Positions 34,577 to 42,654 of a stretch of DNA of 64,000 nucleotides are shown here, piece after piece. The position numbers and the translations under genes were made by a program. This DNA is from Crossiella equi (GTDB taxonomy: Bacteria; Actinomycetota; Actinomycetes; Mycobacteriales; Pseudonocardiaceae): NCBI RefSeq assembly GCF_017876755.1, contig NZ_JAGIOO010000001.1, forward strand, positions 4,759,786 to 4,823,785. The letters are read 5' to 3'. The notes beneath the pieces are model-generated. The model was not told the DNA's origin and did no database searches. It was given only the letters and a program-made list of their open reading frames with translations. Position 1 is the stretch's first letter. Every line of letters begins with the position of its first letter.

Positions 34577-35216
34577 GGATCCCCCTCGATGTGGTCAACC
34601 GGCCGATGATCAAGAAAATCCCGTCCAGGAGCAGTGCCAGCACGACGACGCCGAGCGTCCCGGCCAGCGCGGAGTTCACCGCGTTCGCGCTGCCCACCCT
34701 GGACAGCCCGCTGAAGATCATGTTTCCGAGGCCGGGCCCCTTCGCGTACGCCGCGATCGCCGCGATGCCCATCAGCAGCTGTGCGCTCACGCGCATGCCG
34801 GTGAGGATCGTCGGCCAGGCCAGCCGCAGCTCCACGGTGGTCAGCACCCGGAACCGGCCCATGCCGATGCCACGCGCGGCGTTGACCACCGATGGGTCCA
34901 CAGTGGACATACCGACGATGGTGTTCCGCACGATCGGCAGCAGCGCGTACAGCACGAGCGCGGTCACCGTCGGCGCCACGCCCAGGCCCAGCACCGGGAT
35001 CAGCAGCCCCAGCAGCGCGAAGGACGGCACCGTGAGGATCGCGCTGGTCAGCGCGGTCGCGATGGCCGACCCCGCCGGGCTGCGGTAGACCGCCAGGCCC
35101 AGCAGCACCCCGAGCGCGGTGGCGATGATGATGCACTGCACCACCGCGCTCGTGTGCAGTGACGCGTCCAGCAGCAGCTGCTGCCAGCGCGAGGCGACGA
35201 ACTCCAGGAAACTCAC
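34569..35216 (-). CDS. ABC permease of glycine betaine/choline importer (OpuCD-like)
   Basis: A 215-residue permease with five hydrophobic helices. The cytoplasmic loop DPSVVNAARGIGMGRFRVLTTVELRLAWP contains the ATPase-docking helix. GTG at 35216 overlaps the stop of the BCCT gene (GTGA). It pairs with the second permease 32697-33428 around the ATPase gene, giving the permease-ATPase-permease-binding protein order of OpuC operons. Confidence 0.92.
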   Translation of the reverse strand: MSFLEFVASRWQQLLLDASLHTSAVVQCIIIATALGVLLGLAVYRSPAGSAIATALTSAILTVPSFALLGLLIPVLGLGVAPTVTALVLYALLPIVRNTIVGMSTVDPSVVNAARGIGMGRFRVLTTVELRLAWPTILTGMRVSAQLLMGIAAIAAYAKGPGLGNMIFSGLSRVGSANAVNSALAGTLGVVVLALLLDGIFLIIGRLTTSRGIRV

Positions 35217-36973
35217 GGCGCCTTGCCGTTCCCGTTGCCGCTGACGTGGCCGTTGCCGTTCCCGTTGCCGGGGCTGACCTCCAGCTGGAAGTCGTGCCCG
35301 TACTGCTCGGTGCCGCTGATCACCGCGGCCTCCACGACCTCGGCGCCCTTGTTCTCCCGCCGCACCAGCGGGTCGTGCCGCAGGTCCTTGGCCAGCGACA
35401 CGCACATCAGCACCATCACCGCGGTGAACGGCACCGCCGCGATGATCGTCAGCCGTTGCAGGCCGCTGAGCGCGTTCTCCCCGCCGACGGTGAGCATCAC
35501 CGCCGCGACCGCACCGGTCAGCGCACCCCAGAAGATGACCACGCCCCTGTTCGGCGCGATCGAACCGCGCTGGGACAGCGTGCCCATCACGATCGAGGCC
35601 GCGTCCGCGCCGGAGACGAAGAAGATCGCCACCAGCAGCATCACGATCACGCTGGCCACCCCGGCGAGCGGGAACTCCTTGAGCACCCCGAACAGCTGGG
35701 CCTCCTGCCCGGCCGCCCCGGCCAGGTCGACACCGTTGCGCTGCAGGTTCAGCGCGGTGCCGCCGAGCACGGCGAACCACAGCAGGCTGACCAGGCTGGG
35801 CACCAGGATCACTCCGGAGATGAACTGCCGGATCGTGCGGCCCCGGCTGATCCGGGCCACGAACATGCCGACGAACGGCGTCCAGGAGATCCACCAGGCC
35901 CAGTAGAAGATCGTCCAGCCGGACAGCCAGGTGCCCATGGCGTCCCCGCCGGTGGCCGCCGTGCGGGCGGACATCTCGGCCAGGTCGGAGAAGTAGTGGC
36001 CGATCGAGGTCGGCACCAGGTTGAGGATCAGCACGGTCGGGCCGACCACGAACAGGAACACCGCGAGCACCGCGGCCAGCACCATGTTGATGTTGGACAG
36101 CCACTGGATGCCCTTGGCCACGCCGGAGACCGCCGAGGCGATGAAGCAGATGGTCAGCACCACGATGATGACCACGAGCAGGGTGGTGCCCGCCTGGTCC
36201 AGCCAGCCGACCTCGTGCAGGCCGCGCCCGATCTGCAGCGCGCCCAGGCCGAGCGAGGTGGCCGAGCCGAACAGCGTGGCGAAGATGGCCAGGATGTCGA
36301 TGGTCTTGCCCAGCGGGCCCTCGGCGCGGCGGCGGCCGAACAGCGGCGCGAACACCGCGCTGATCAGCTGCTTGCGGCCGCGGCGGAAGCTGCCGTAGGC
36401 GATGGCCAGGCCGACCACCGCGTAGATGGCCCACGGGTGCACGGTCCAGTGGAAGAGCGTGGTGGACATGGCGGTTTCCAGCGCCTCGTCCGTGCCCGCC
36501 CCGACGGTGCCCGGCGGCGGCTTCACGAAGTGCGCGAGCGGCTCGCTGACGCCGTAGAACATCAGGCCGATGCCCATGCCCGCGCTGAACATCATGGCCA
36601 CCCAGCTGGACGTGCGGAACTCCGGTTCCTCACCGTCCTGGCCGAGCGGGATCTTGCCGTAGCGGCTGGCGGCCAGCCACAGCGCGAAGACCACGAAGCC
36701 CGAGGCGGCCAGCACGAACGCCCAGCCCGCGTTCGCGATCAGCCAGTCCAGCGCCCCCTTGGACGCGTTGCCCAGGCCGTCGCTGTCGATCACGCCCCAG
36801 GCGATGAACGCCAGTGCGATGACCCCGGCGACCCCGAACACGACCGGGTCGATCTTGGCGGGGCGCTCCGCGGCGAGGAGCGGTTCGCCCGGAAGTTCGG
36901 TGGGTTTATCCGGATGCTGCGGGGTACCACCAGTAGTGGGTCCCGAGGTGGTGAGGTGGTCGTCTGTCGGCAC
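35213..36973 (-). CDS. BCCT-family choline/betaine/carnitine transporter
   Basis: Twelve hydrophobic helices and the family signature GWTIFYWAWWISWTPF followed by VGMFVARISRGRTIRQF identify the betaine/choline/carnitine transporter family; the Trp-rich helix forms part of the substrate box. The short Gly-rich helix MMFSAGMGIGLMF is also present. The soluble C-terminus ends in a Gly-Asn repeat (NGNGNGHVSGNGNG). Start uncertain: GTG at 36973 (chosen) lacks a well-spaced ribosome site, and an upstream TTG at 37039 is possible. It is the first gene of an operon whose other four genes make an ABC importer for the same class of substrate. Confidence 0.92.
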   Translation of the reverse strand: MPTDDHLTTSGPTTGGTPQHPDKPTELPGEPLLAAERPAKIDPVVFGVAGVIALAFIAWGVIDSDGLGNASKGALDWLIANAGWAFVLAASGFVVFALWLAASRYGKIPLGQDGEEPEFRTSSWVAMMFSAGMGIGLMFYGVSEPLAHFVKPPPGTVGAGTDEALETAMSTTLFHWTVHPWAIYAVVGLAIAYGSFRRGRKQLISAVFAPLFGRRRAEGPLGKTIDILAIFATLFGSATSLGLGALQIGRGLHEVGWLDQAGTTLLVVIIVVLTICFIASAVSGVAKGIQWLSNINMVLAAVLAVFLFVVGPTVLILNLVPTSIGHYFSDLAEMSARTAATGGDAMGTWLSGWTIFYWAWWISWTPFVGMFVARISRGRTIRQFISGVILVPSLVSLLWFAVLGGTALNLQRNGVDLAGAAGQEAQLFGVLKEFPLAGVASVIVMLLVAIFFVSGADAASIVMGTLSQRGSIAPNRGVVIFWGALTGAVAAVMLTVGGENALSGLQRLTIIAAVPFTAVMVLMCVSLAKDLRHDPLVRRENKGAEVVEAAVISGTEQYGHDFQLEVSPGNGNGNGHVSGNGNGKAP

Positions 36974-37125
36974 GGCGTTCGGCGCCCGAGAGCGCCTCCC
37001 TCCTTCACGAACGGGAACGGCTACCAGTCCTGCCTTCAACCGCTACCCGTTCGGACTAATGCGGTAAACCTGACAGGCGTTCTGTAGCGAAGTAGTGACA
37101 TTGCGCAGCGCCGTACGCTTCTCCC

Positions 37126-37662
37126 GTGCGCAGCTCTCTGGACCCGGTACGCGGACTCCTCCGCGCCGTCCGAGGCTGCGTGCTGGCGGTCAGCAGCTCC
37201 GCACTCAGCGTATCGGCGCACGTCCTGGCCGGTGGGCGGATCGATGACGGAGTTCTGACAGCTCTCCTGCTGGTGGGCGTGGCCGCCGCGGGCACCGCGC
37301 TGGCGGGCCGCAGGCGCGGTCTCGGCGGCATCCTGCTCGTGCTCGGCCTCACCCAGGTGGTGCAGCACGTGCTGTTCGGCGTCGCCGACCACGGCCACAC
37401 CGCCCCCGCCCTGGTCGACCCGGTGCTGATGACCACCGGCCACGCGCTGGCCGCACTCGGTACCGCGGTCCTGCTGGTCAACGCCGAATCCGCGCTGTTC
37501 GCCCTGTTCAGCGCACTGGGCATTGGCCACTGGCGTCGGCCCGCCCCGCTGCCCGCCACCTCGCCACCGAGGCTGCCCGCCCCGGTCGGCCCGGCTCCCG
37601 TGCTCCGCGATCTGCTGCTCGCCCGGCTCCGAACCCGGCGGGGACCGCCTGCGTTGTCCTGA
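37126..37662 (+). CDS. Membrane protein preceding the copper genes
   Basis: GTG at 37126 gives RSSLDPVRGLLRAVRGCVLAV. The 178-residue protein has about four helices (LAVSSSALSVSAHVL, VLTALLLVGVAAAGTALA, GGILLVLGLTQVVQHVLFG, MTTGHALAALGTAVLLV), with His residues at helix ends (QVVQHVLFGVADHGHT). Such proteins often precede YcnI/CopC genes in actinobacteria. It lies 44 nt before ycnI and is probably in the same operon; a copper link is suggested by position and His pairs only. Confidence 0.75.
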   Translation: MRSSLDPVRGLLRAVRGCVLAVSSSALSVSAHVLAGGRIDDGVLTALLLVGVAAAGTALAGRRRGLGGILLVLGLTQVVQHVLFGVADHGHTAPALVDPVLMTTGHALAALGTAVLLVNAESALFALFSALGIGHWRRPAPLPATSPPRLPAPVGPAPVLRDLLLARLRTRRGPPALS

Positions 37663-37706
37663 TCAGGCAGACCCCTCACCCCCACAGCAGTGAAAGATCA
37701 GGAGAT

Positions 37707-38429
37707 ATGTCGACTTCTCGACAGCGCTTCGTGCTGCGCGCCGGAGCTCTCGCCACGCTGACCTCGGCCGCGGCGCTGCTCACCGCCGGTCTCGCCTCCG
37801 CCCACGTGACCGTCGACCCCGGCGAGGCACCCAAGGGCGGCTACCCCACCGTCAACTTCCGCGTGCCGAACGAGTCCGACACCGCGGGCACGGTCAAGCT
37901 CGAGGTCACCCTGCCCGCGGAGTACAAGCTCAAGACCGTGCGGGCCAAGCCCGTGCCCGGCTGGAAGCTGACCGTCGCCAAGACCAAGGACGGCGACAAC
38001 GAGCGCATCAGCACCATCACCTGGCAGGCCGACGCCGGCGTGCGCATCAACCCGGACGAGTTCGGCCTGTTCCCGGTGATCCTGGGCAAGCTGCCGGAGA
38101 ACACCGACAAGGTCGTGCTGCCCACGGTGCAGACCTACGACGACGGCAAGGTCGTGAAGTGGGACGCCCCGCCGCCCGCCGCGGGCGCGGAGGAGCCGGA
38201 GTACCCGGCCCCGGTGCTCGCCCTCGGCGCCAAGGCCGCCGACGGCCACGGGCACGGCGGCGCGGCCACCCCCTCGGTGAGCGCGGCCGGTGGCCACACC
38301 GAGACCAAGGCCGCCGCGGGTGAGGACACCGCGGCCCGCTGGCTCGGCGGTGCCGGGCTCGCGGTCGGCGCCCTGGGCCTGGGCTTCGGGGTCGGTGCCA
38401 TCCTGCGCAGCCGGCGGTCCGCCGCATGA
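37707..38429 (+). CDS. ycnI: YcnI-family copper-binding protein (DUF1775)
   Basis: The signal peptide ends in ASAHVTVDPGEAP, so mature His1 is available, as in YcnI, where an N-terminal His and a Trp (PVPGWKLTV) coordinate Cu(II). The domain runs to ~residue 145 and is followed by a His/Ala-rich linker (KAADGHGHGGAA) and a C-terminal helix with an RSRR tail. Exported and anchored in the membrane. AGGAG lies before the ATG. It overlaps copC (ATGA), so they are coupled. Family role: copper homeostasis at the membrane surface, possibly a chaperone. Confidence 0.92.
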   Translation: MSTSRQRFVLRAGALATLTSAAALLTAGLASAHVTVDPGEAPKGGYPTVNFRVPNESDTAGTVKLEVTLPAEYKLKTVRAKPVPGWKLTVAKTKDGDNERISTITWQADAGVRINPDEFGLFPVILGKLPENTDKVVLPTVQTYDDGKVVKWDAPPPAAGAEEPEYPAPVLALGAKAADGHGHGGAATPSVSAAGGHTETKAAAGEDTAARWLGGAGLAVGALGLGFGVGAILRSRRSAA

Positions 38430-38950
38430 GGCGACTGCTCGCCGTGCTGATGATCGCGGGGGCCGCCGTGCTCGGCCCGGTGTCCCCCGCGTTCGCGCAC
38501 AACATCCTCTCCGACAGCAACCCGAAGGCGAAGTCGCAGGTCGAGGCCGGTCCGGCCGAGGTCATGCTGAAGTTCGACCAGGACGTCCAGGAGGGCTTCA
38601 ACACCCTCACGGTCACCGGCCCCGGCGGTACGCGCTGGGAGGGCGGGGCGCCCAAGGTCAGCGGCTCGCGGGTCACCGCACCGCTGCGCCAGCTCGGCCC
38701 GGCGGGCGAGTACACGATCGGCTACCGGATCCTGTCCGCCGACGGGCACCCGGTGACCGGCGCGGTCGCCTTCACCCTGACCAAGGACAACGGCGGCACC
38801 CCGAGCACCGAGACCGCGAGCCCGAACGCGCAGGACGCCGGCTCGTCGGGCGGCCTGCCGGTGTGGGTGTGGATCGTCGGCGCGGTTGTGCTGCTCGGCG
38901 GCGGTGTGGCCGTCGCGATGGCCCTGGCGATGCCCAAGAAGAAGGCCTGA
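38426..38950 (+). CDS. copC: Copper-binding protein CopC
   Basis: Signal peptide MRRLLAVLMIAGAAVLGPVSPAFA, mature N-terminus HNILSDSNPKAKSQV: His1 binds Cu(II). The second His is in LSADGHPVTGAVAF, and Asp/Glu residues nearby are conserved. The CopC domain ends near residue 120; a Thr/Ser-rich linker and a C-terminal helix (VWVWIVGAVVLLGGG) anchor it. It overlaps ycnI by 4 nt and precedes copD by 7 nt. Delivers copper to CopD or holds it outside the cell. Confidence 0.94.
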   Translation: MRRLLAVLMIAGAAVLGPVSPAFAHNILSDSNPKAKSQVEAGPAEVMLKFDQDVQEGFNTLTVTGPGGTRWEGGAPKVSGSRVTAPLRQLGPAGEYTIGYRILSADGHPVTGAVAFTLTKDNGGTPSTETASPNAQDAGSSGGLPVWVWIVGAVVLLGGGVAVAMALAMPKKKA

Positions 38951-38957
38951 CCACCCC

Positions 38958-39980
38958 GTGATCGACCGCCGGGCCGGGTTGCCGCACTGGTCACCGCTGC
39001 TGTTCGGGGTCGTGGTGCTCGCGGGGGTCGGCGTCACCGCCGCCTCCGTGCTCACCTCGGTCCCGGTCGCGCCCGGTGTACCGGCGCCGCCCGGCTCGGT
39101 CCGGTTCGCCCTGCCCGCACTGCGGCTGGCCGTGGACGCCTGCTCGGTCGCCTCGGTCGGGCTCGGCGTGCTCCCCCTGCTGCTGCGCGGCCTGCGGCCC
39201 AACCGCACCCGCCCGGTGCTGGTCCGCGCGCACAAGCTCGGCCTGGGGCTCGGCGCGGTCTGGGCCTTGGCGGCGCTGCTGCTCCTGTGGGCCCAGGCCG
39301 CCGAGCTCGCCCCCTCGGGCTTCGGCCTCGGTACCGCCGAGCTCGCCCGGTACGCGGCCGAGGTCGGTGCGGGCCGGGCGCTGCTGGTGGCCGGTGCCTG
39401 CGCGCTGGCCACCGCGGTCCTGCACGCGGCCAGCCTGCGCCCGCACGCCCGCCCGCCCGAGGAGCTGCCGGTGCTGGTGGCCCTGCTGGGACAGCTGCCG
39501 CTGGCGCTGACCGGCCACTCGGCGGCGGCCGCGAACCACGAGCTGGCCCTGCTCTCGATGAGCGTGCACGTGATGGCCGCCTCCGCGTGGGTGGGCGGCC
39601 TGGGCGTGCTGCTGTTCCTGGTGGTGCCGGAGCGGTCCCTGCTGGTCACCGCTCTGCCGCGGTTCGCGGCGGTGGGCACGGTCTGCCTGTGCGCGGTCGC
39701 GGTGAGCGGCGTGGTGAACGCCGTGGTCCAGCTCACCGGACGGCCGGAGATCGGTTGGGCGGCCGCCCTGCTCAGCACCGGTTACGGCTGGGTGGTGCTG
39801 ACCAAGACGGCCGCGCTCGGTGTGTTGGCCGGACTCGGCGGTTGGTTGCGGTTCCGGCTGATGCCCGCGGTCCTCCGCCACCGGGCGGTGCCGGTGACCC
39901 TCTGGCTCGGACTGGAACTGCTGGTCATGGGACTGGCGATCGGCCTGGCCGCGGCCTTGGCCAGGGCATCGCTCAGCTAG
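38958..39980 (+). CDS. copD: Copper resistance protein CopD, multi-pass
   Basis: About nine hydrophobic helices; the CopD family region SMSVHVMAASAWVGGLGVLLF and TGHSAAAANHELALL contains conserved His residues thought to bind copper. GTG at 38958, 7 nt after copC. 340 residues, normal for stand-alone CopD. The stop TAG (39978-39980) is formed by the TA target of an IS630-family element plus its first base, so the coding sequence is unchanged by insertion. Role: copper transfer across the membrane with CopC. Its downstream transcript is interrupted by the IS. Confidence 0.9.
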   Translation: MIDRRAGLPHWSPLLFGVVVLAGVGVTAASVLTSVPVAPGVPAPPGSVRFALPALRLAVDACSVASVGLGVLPLLLRGLRPNRTRPVLVRAHKLGLGLGAVWALAALLLLWAQAAELAPSGFGLGTAELARYAAEVGAGRALLVAGACALATAVLHAASLRPHARPPEELPVLVALLGQLPLALTGHSAAAANHELALLSMSVHVMAASAWVGGLGVLLFLVVPERSLLVTALPRFAAVGTVCLCAVAVSGVVNAVVQLTGRPEIGWAAALLSTGYGWVVLTKTAALGVLAGLGGWLRFRLMPAVLRHRAVPVTLWLGLELLVMGLAIGLAAALARASLS

Positions 39981-40007
39981 TGCTGTGACCGGTTAGGTTT
40001 GCCGGGT
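39980..40007 (+). repeat. IS630 element left terminal inverted repeat
   Basis: Begins GTGCTGTGACCG and ends GCCGGGT. The first 12 nt are identical to the right end read in reverse complement; the inner 16 nt match at 11. Confidence 0.88.
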
Positions 40008-40010
40008 TTG

Positions 40011-41132
40011 TCAGGCTGTGGCCACGAGGGGGCGTCCGCCCCAGCGGATGCCCTTCTCGCTGCGGATGCGAGCACGTTCTTTGCGCTCAGCGGCCAGGAC
40101 GTCGCGGTGGCGGGCGTTGGCGTTGCGCCAGCGCAGATAGGCGTGCAAGGCCCGGGTCTGCACGGTGTGGTTGGGGTGGTGGGAGTTGGCGATGGTGAAC
40201 TGCCGCAACGGCCCGAAGTGAGCCTCGATCGGGTTGGCCCAGGAGGCGTAGGTCGGGGTGAAGCACAGCTCGACCTTGTTCTTGCTCGCCCATCGGCGGA
40301 TGTCGGGGCCTTTGTGGGCGGACAGGTTGTCCAGGATCACGTAGATGGGTGCGCCGTCGGGCCGGGCGGCACGGATGGACTTGAGTGCGGCCAGGGTGTT
40401 CACCGCGCCTTTGACGCGGCGGTTGACGCCCCACAGGGTGTCCTCGCCGACGGAGTAGCAGCCGTGGAAGTAGCGGACCCCGTGGGTGCGGTGGTAGGTG
40501 GCTGGGACCCGGTCGGGGCTGCCCTGTCGGCACCAGCCCGAGCCCGCGGCCGGTCGGATCCCCAGCGGTCCGAACTCGTCGAAGGCGAAGACCCGGTCCG
40601 GGAGGCGGTCCAGCACGTCCTCGATCCGGTCGAGCTTGGCATCGCGGTCGGGGTCGGGGGATTCCTTCCAGGTCTTGGTGCGCTGGAAGGTGATGCCGCG
40701 GCGGGCGAGCAGGCCGCGGAGGGCCTCACGGCCGATGCGGATGATCCGGCCAGAGGCTTTGCGCAGGTAGTCGGTGAGTTTGCGGAGTGACCAGCGGGTG
40801 AAGGGCTGGCCGAGCTTGACCGGTCGGGTGGTGGCCGTCGCGATGACGAGGTCCTCCTCGTCAGGGCTGAGCAGGCGGGGACGGCCTCCCGCCCACTGAG
40901 GGTCCAGACAGGCCAGGCCGATCTCGTTGAACCGGTGGATGAGGTCTCGGACGGTGTCCTCATCGGCGTGGACCAGCTGGGCGATGACCGGCACGCGGTT
41001 GCCGCCTGCGGAGGCCAGCAGCATCATCGCGCGTCGGTAGCGCACCGAGCTGGTGCTGCCCCGGCGCACGATCCGTTGCAGCTGTTGCCCTTCCTGGTCG
41101 GTCAATCTGCGCACACGGACGGGGTCGGCCAC
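40011..41132 (-). CDS. IS630-family DDE transposase
   Basis: GTG at 41132 follows TTGGAGG. N-terminal helix-turn-helix (VIAQLVHADEDTVRDLIHRF) binds the ends. The catalytic triad is visible: FAFDEFGP (D1), YVILDNLSAHK (D2), YASWANPIEAHFG (E). 373 residues is full length for the single-frame IS630 type. The family cuts and pastes at TA. Apparently intact. Confidence 0.95.
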   Translation of the reverse strand: MADPVRVRRLTDQEGQQLQRIVRRGSTSSVRYRRAMMLLASAGGNRVPVIAQLVHADEDTVRDLIHRFNEIGLACLDPQWAGGRPRLLSPDEEDLVIATATTRPVKLGQPFTRWSLRKLTDYLRKASGRIIRIGREALRGLLARRGITFQRTKTWKESPDPDRDAKLDRIEDVLDRLPDRVFAFDEFGPLGIRPAAGSGWCRQGSPDRVPATYHRTHGVRYFHGCYSVGEDTLWGVNRRVKGAVNTLAALKSIRAARPDGAPIYVILDNLSAHKGPDIRRWASKNKVELCFTPTYASWANPIEAHFGPLRQFTIANSHHPNHTVQTRALHAYLRWRNANARHRDVLAAERKERARIRSEKGIRWGGRPLVATA

Positions 41133-41189
41133 CGCGCCTCCAACGGTCGGAATCGGATGTCATCGGACATCCAACCGCTACGACCACCG

Positions 41190-41217
41190 ACCCGGCGAAC
41201 TTTTGCGGTCACAGCAC
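41190..41217 (-). repeat. IS630 element right terminal inverted repeat
   Basis: Ends CGGTCACAGCAC before the TA target; imperfect mirror of 39980-40007. The transposase start lies 58 nt inside it. Confidence 0.88.
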
Positions 41218-41229
41218 TAGCCCGCTTGC

Positions 41230-41532
41230 TCACTCCTGTTCGGCGAGCTGGGCCGCGCGGCGTTCCTGGCTGAGTTGCTCCAACCGGGCCACCGCGGCGT
41301 TGCCACGCCGTTGCAGCTCCTCGTGGTCGATCCAGCCCGCCGCGTAGTGGCGGTAGTCCTGCGCGAGCATGACCAGCTCGGACAGGTAGTCGGCGGAACG
41401 CCGACGGCTGTTCTCCGAGAGCTCGGTGACCAGCGGCAGCTGGTTGTCCACAACCTCGTCCAACATCTCCGCGGCCCGGAGCGCCTTGCGGCCGCGCAGA
41501 CGTGACTTGCCCTTCGTGGAGAAGCTCAACAC
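41230..41532 (-). CDS. Small conserved protein of unknown function, helical
   Basis: GTG at 41532 follows GGCGGAG and gives LSFSTKGKSRLRGRKALRAAEMLDEV. 100 residues, highly charged, probably all-helical, with a Glu/Arg-rich C-terminus. No motif is recognised. It lies just outside the IS element; before the insertion its 3' end faced copD across only ~10 nt. A 10-bp inverted repeat sits 34 nt upstream of its start. Confidence 0.6.
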   Translation of the reverse strand: MLSFSTKGKSRLRGRKALRAAEMLDEVVDNQLPLVTELSENSRRRSADYLSELVMLAQDYRHYAAGWIDHEELQRRGNAAVARLEQLSQERRAAQLAEQE

Positions 41533-41741
41533 GATTCTCCGCCCCTTCGCGTTCGCACCCAGCAAGAAGCCTGCTCAGCAGGCTTCGCTGCCACCCAGAG
41601 TGACCACACTGAGAGTCTTGACGTTGCCTTGACGTCCGTTTGTCGTCCTAGAGAAGGATTGTGTTACCGATCAACTCATTCTGAAGGAGGATCGGAGGCC
41701 GGTGTATAGCCCAGTGAGGCCACGCGCTACGGCTGATCGGG
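41533..41741. other. Intergenic region between phosphotransferase and small unknown gene
   Basis: Holds the 10-bp inverted repeat and, on the + strand, two TTGACG hexamers (41618-41623, 41629-41634) and a ribosome-site-like GAAGGAGG before GTG at 41702. The 69-codon frame from that GTG runs antisense through the phosphotransferase gene and looks non-coding, so no gene is called here. Confidence 0.4.
41566..41586. repeat. Perfect inverted repeat, 10-nt arms
   Basis: GAAGCCTGCT and AGCAGGCTTC flank a single C. It lies 34 nt upstream of the small unknown gene (41532) and downstream of the phosphotransferase operon on the same strand. It may be an operator dyad, or the terminator of that operon, though without a T-run. 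Confidence 0.5.
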
Positions 41742-42653
41742 TCAACGGTGCGGGGTCCACCGGGTCCGAGTGTCACCCGAACGGAAGGAATGCATCCGTT
41801 TGGCTAGTTCGGGTCGTACATCCGGGTTACTGCGCAGGATCGAAAGGACGCCTGTCGTCAGCTTCAGCTCCCGCACCTGGCGCAGCACGGGGAAGCCTGG
41901 CCACTTCGTGACATCGAAGCCGTAGGCCCGGGAGAGTTGCCGGTACCGGTCACCGGTGTGCCGGAAGCGGAGCTTGCCGACGGCCAGCGGCGTGAGGTCC
42001 CACTCGCGCGGTCCGGCGCACACCGAGTCGAGGTCGCACAGCAGCGGACCGACCGGCGTGCTGATCACGTTGCCCACGTGCGCGTCGCCGTGGATCACCC
42101 CGGGCGGCAGGTGGTAGTCGAGCCGGGCCAGCTGCTCGGCGAGCTCCTCGCAGCGGTTCTCCAGGAACTCGCGGTCGCCCGCGTCCAGCTCCTCGGCGTC
42201 GGCCAGCCTGCGCCGGACGTCGGCCAACGGGTCCCAGCGGAGCAGGTGCCCGGGTGGCTCCTGGAGTGCGTGCAATCGTTTGAGCAGCTGCGCCAGCTCC
42301 ATCCCGGTGGCCTGCCCCGTCTCGGGCACGGCCTGCCACAGCGTGGCCACGTGCCCCTTCACTTGCAGGGGCTGGGACAGCCCCGGCAGCAGGCGCACCG
42401 CGGGCACGTCGTGCTCGGCCAGCCACCTCGCCGCGCGCACCACGTTGTCGGCGCGGTAGCGCAACGACGGCGACAGCACGATGCGCACGACGACCGGGTG
42501 CGCCAGCAGCTGGAACACCGCGTTGTTGACGAAGCGGATCAGCCGGGCACCGGTGGGGTCCAGTCCGGCAGCGTGGCAGATCTCCCCGAGCGCGGTCCGG
42601 AGTTTGGTACGGCTGTACCGCCCGTCCGCGTCGGGGCAAACCCGAACGTTCAC
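41742..42653 (-). CDS. Aminoglycoside phosphotransferase-family (APH-like) kinase
   Basis: Catalytic loop GVIHGDAHVGNVIS (H-G-D-x4-N) and metal-binding LLCDLDSV (D-x-D) are intact. N-lobe elements (RFVNNAVFQLLAHPVVVRI) include a Val-Val-Arg in place of the usual Lys strand. 303 residues, standard for the APH/choline-kinase fold. It begins 1 nt after the stop of the upstream XRE regulator, so both are from one transcript. Substrate unknown: resistance to a drug is possible but this regulator-phosphotransferase pair is widespread in actinomycetes and not specific to resistance. Confidence 0.85.
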   Translation of the reverse strand: MNVRVCPDADGRYSRTKLRTALGEICHAAGLDPTGARLIRFVNNAVFQLLAHPVVVRIVLSPSLRYRADNVVRAARWLAEHDVPAVRLLPGLSQPLQVKGHVATLWQAVPETGQATGMELAQLLKRLHALQEPPGHLLRWDPLADVRRRLADAEELDAGDREFLENRCEELAEQLARLDYHLPPGVIHGDAHVGNVISTPVGPLLCDLDSVCAGPREWDLTPLAVGKLRFRHTGDRYRQLSRAYGFDVTKWPGFPVLRQVRELKLTTGVLSILRSNPDVRPELAKRMHSFRSGDTRTRWTPHR

Positions 42654-42654
42654 G

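Larger units (their letters stand above)
39980..41217 (-). mobile_element. Intact IS630-family insertion sequence, 1238 bp
   Basis: The element has 28-nt imperfect terminal inverted repeats (39980-40007 and 41190-41217, 23 of 28 identical, beginning GTGCTGTGACCG) and one full-length transposase gene. It is flanked by TA dinucleotides (39978-39979 and 41218-41219), matching the TA target duplication of IS630/Tc1-mariner elements. Removing it with one TA restores AGC-TAG, the copD stop. No disruption of the transposase frame is seen, so it may be active. Confidence 0.92.

Noticed and set aside
41702-41911. 69-codon + strand frame with a strong ribosome-site-like sequence
   Set aside because: Runs antisense through the phosphotransferase gene and has no recognisable composition or motif; kept only as a regulatory-signal remark.
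41742-42653. Antibiotic resistance gene
   Set aside because: The APH fold is present but the coupled XRE-TPR partner suggests a widespread signalling cassette; no evidence for a drug substrate.
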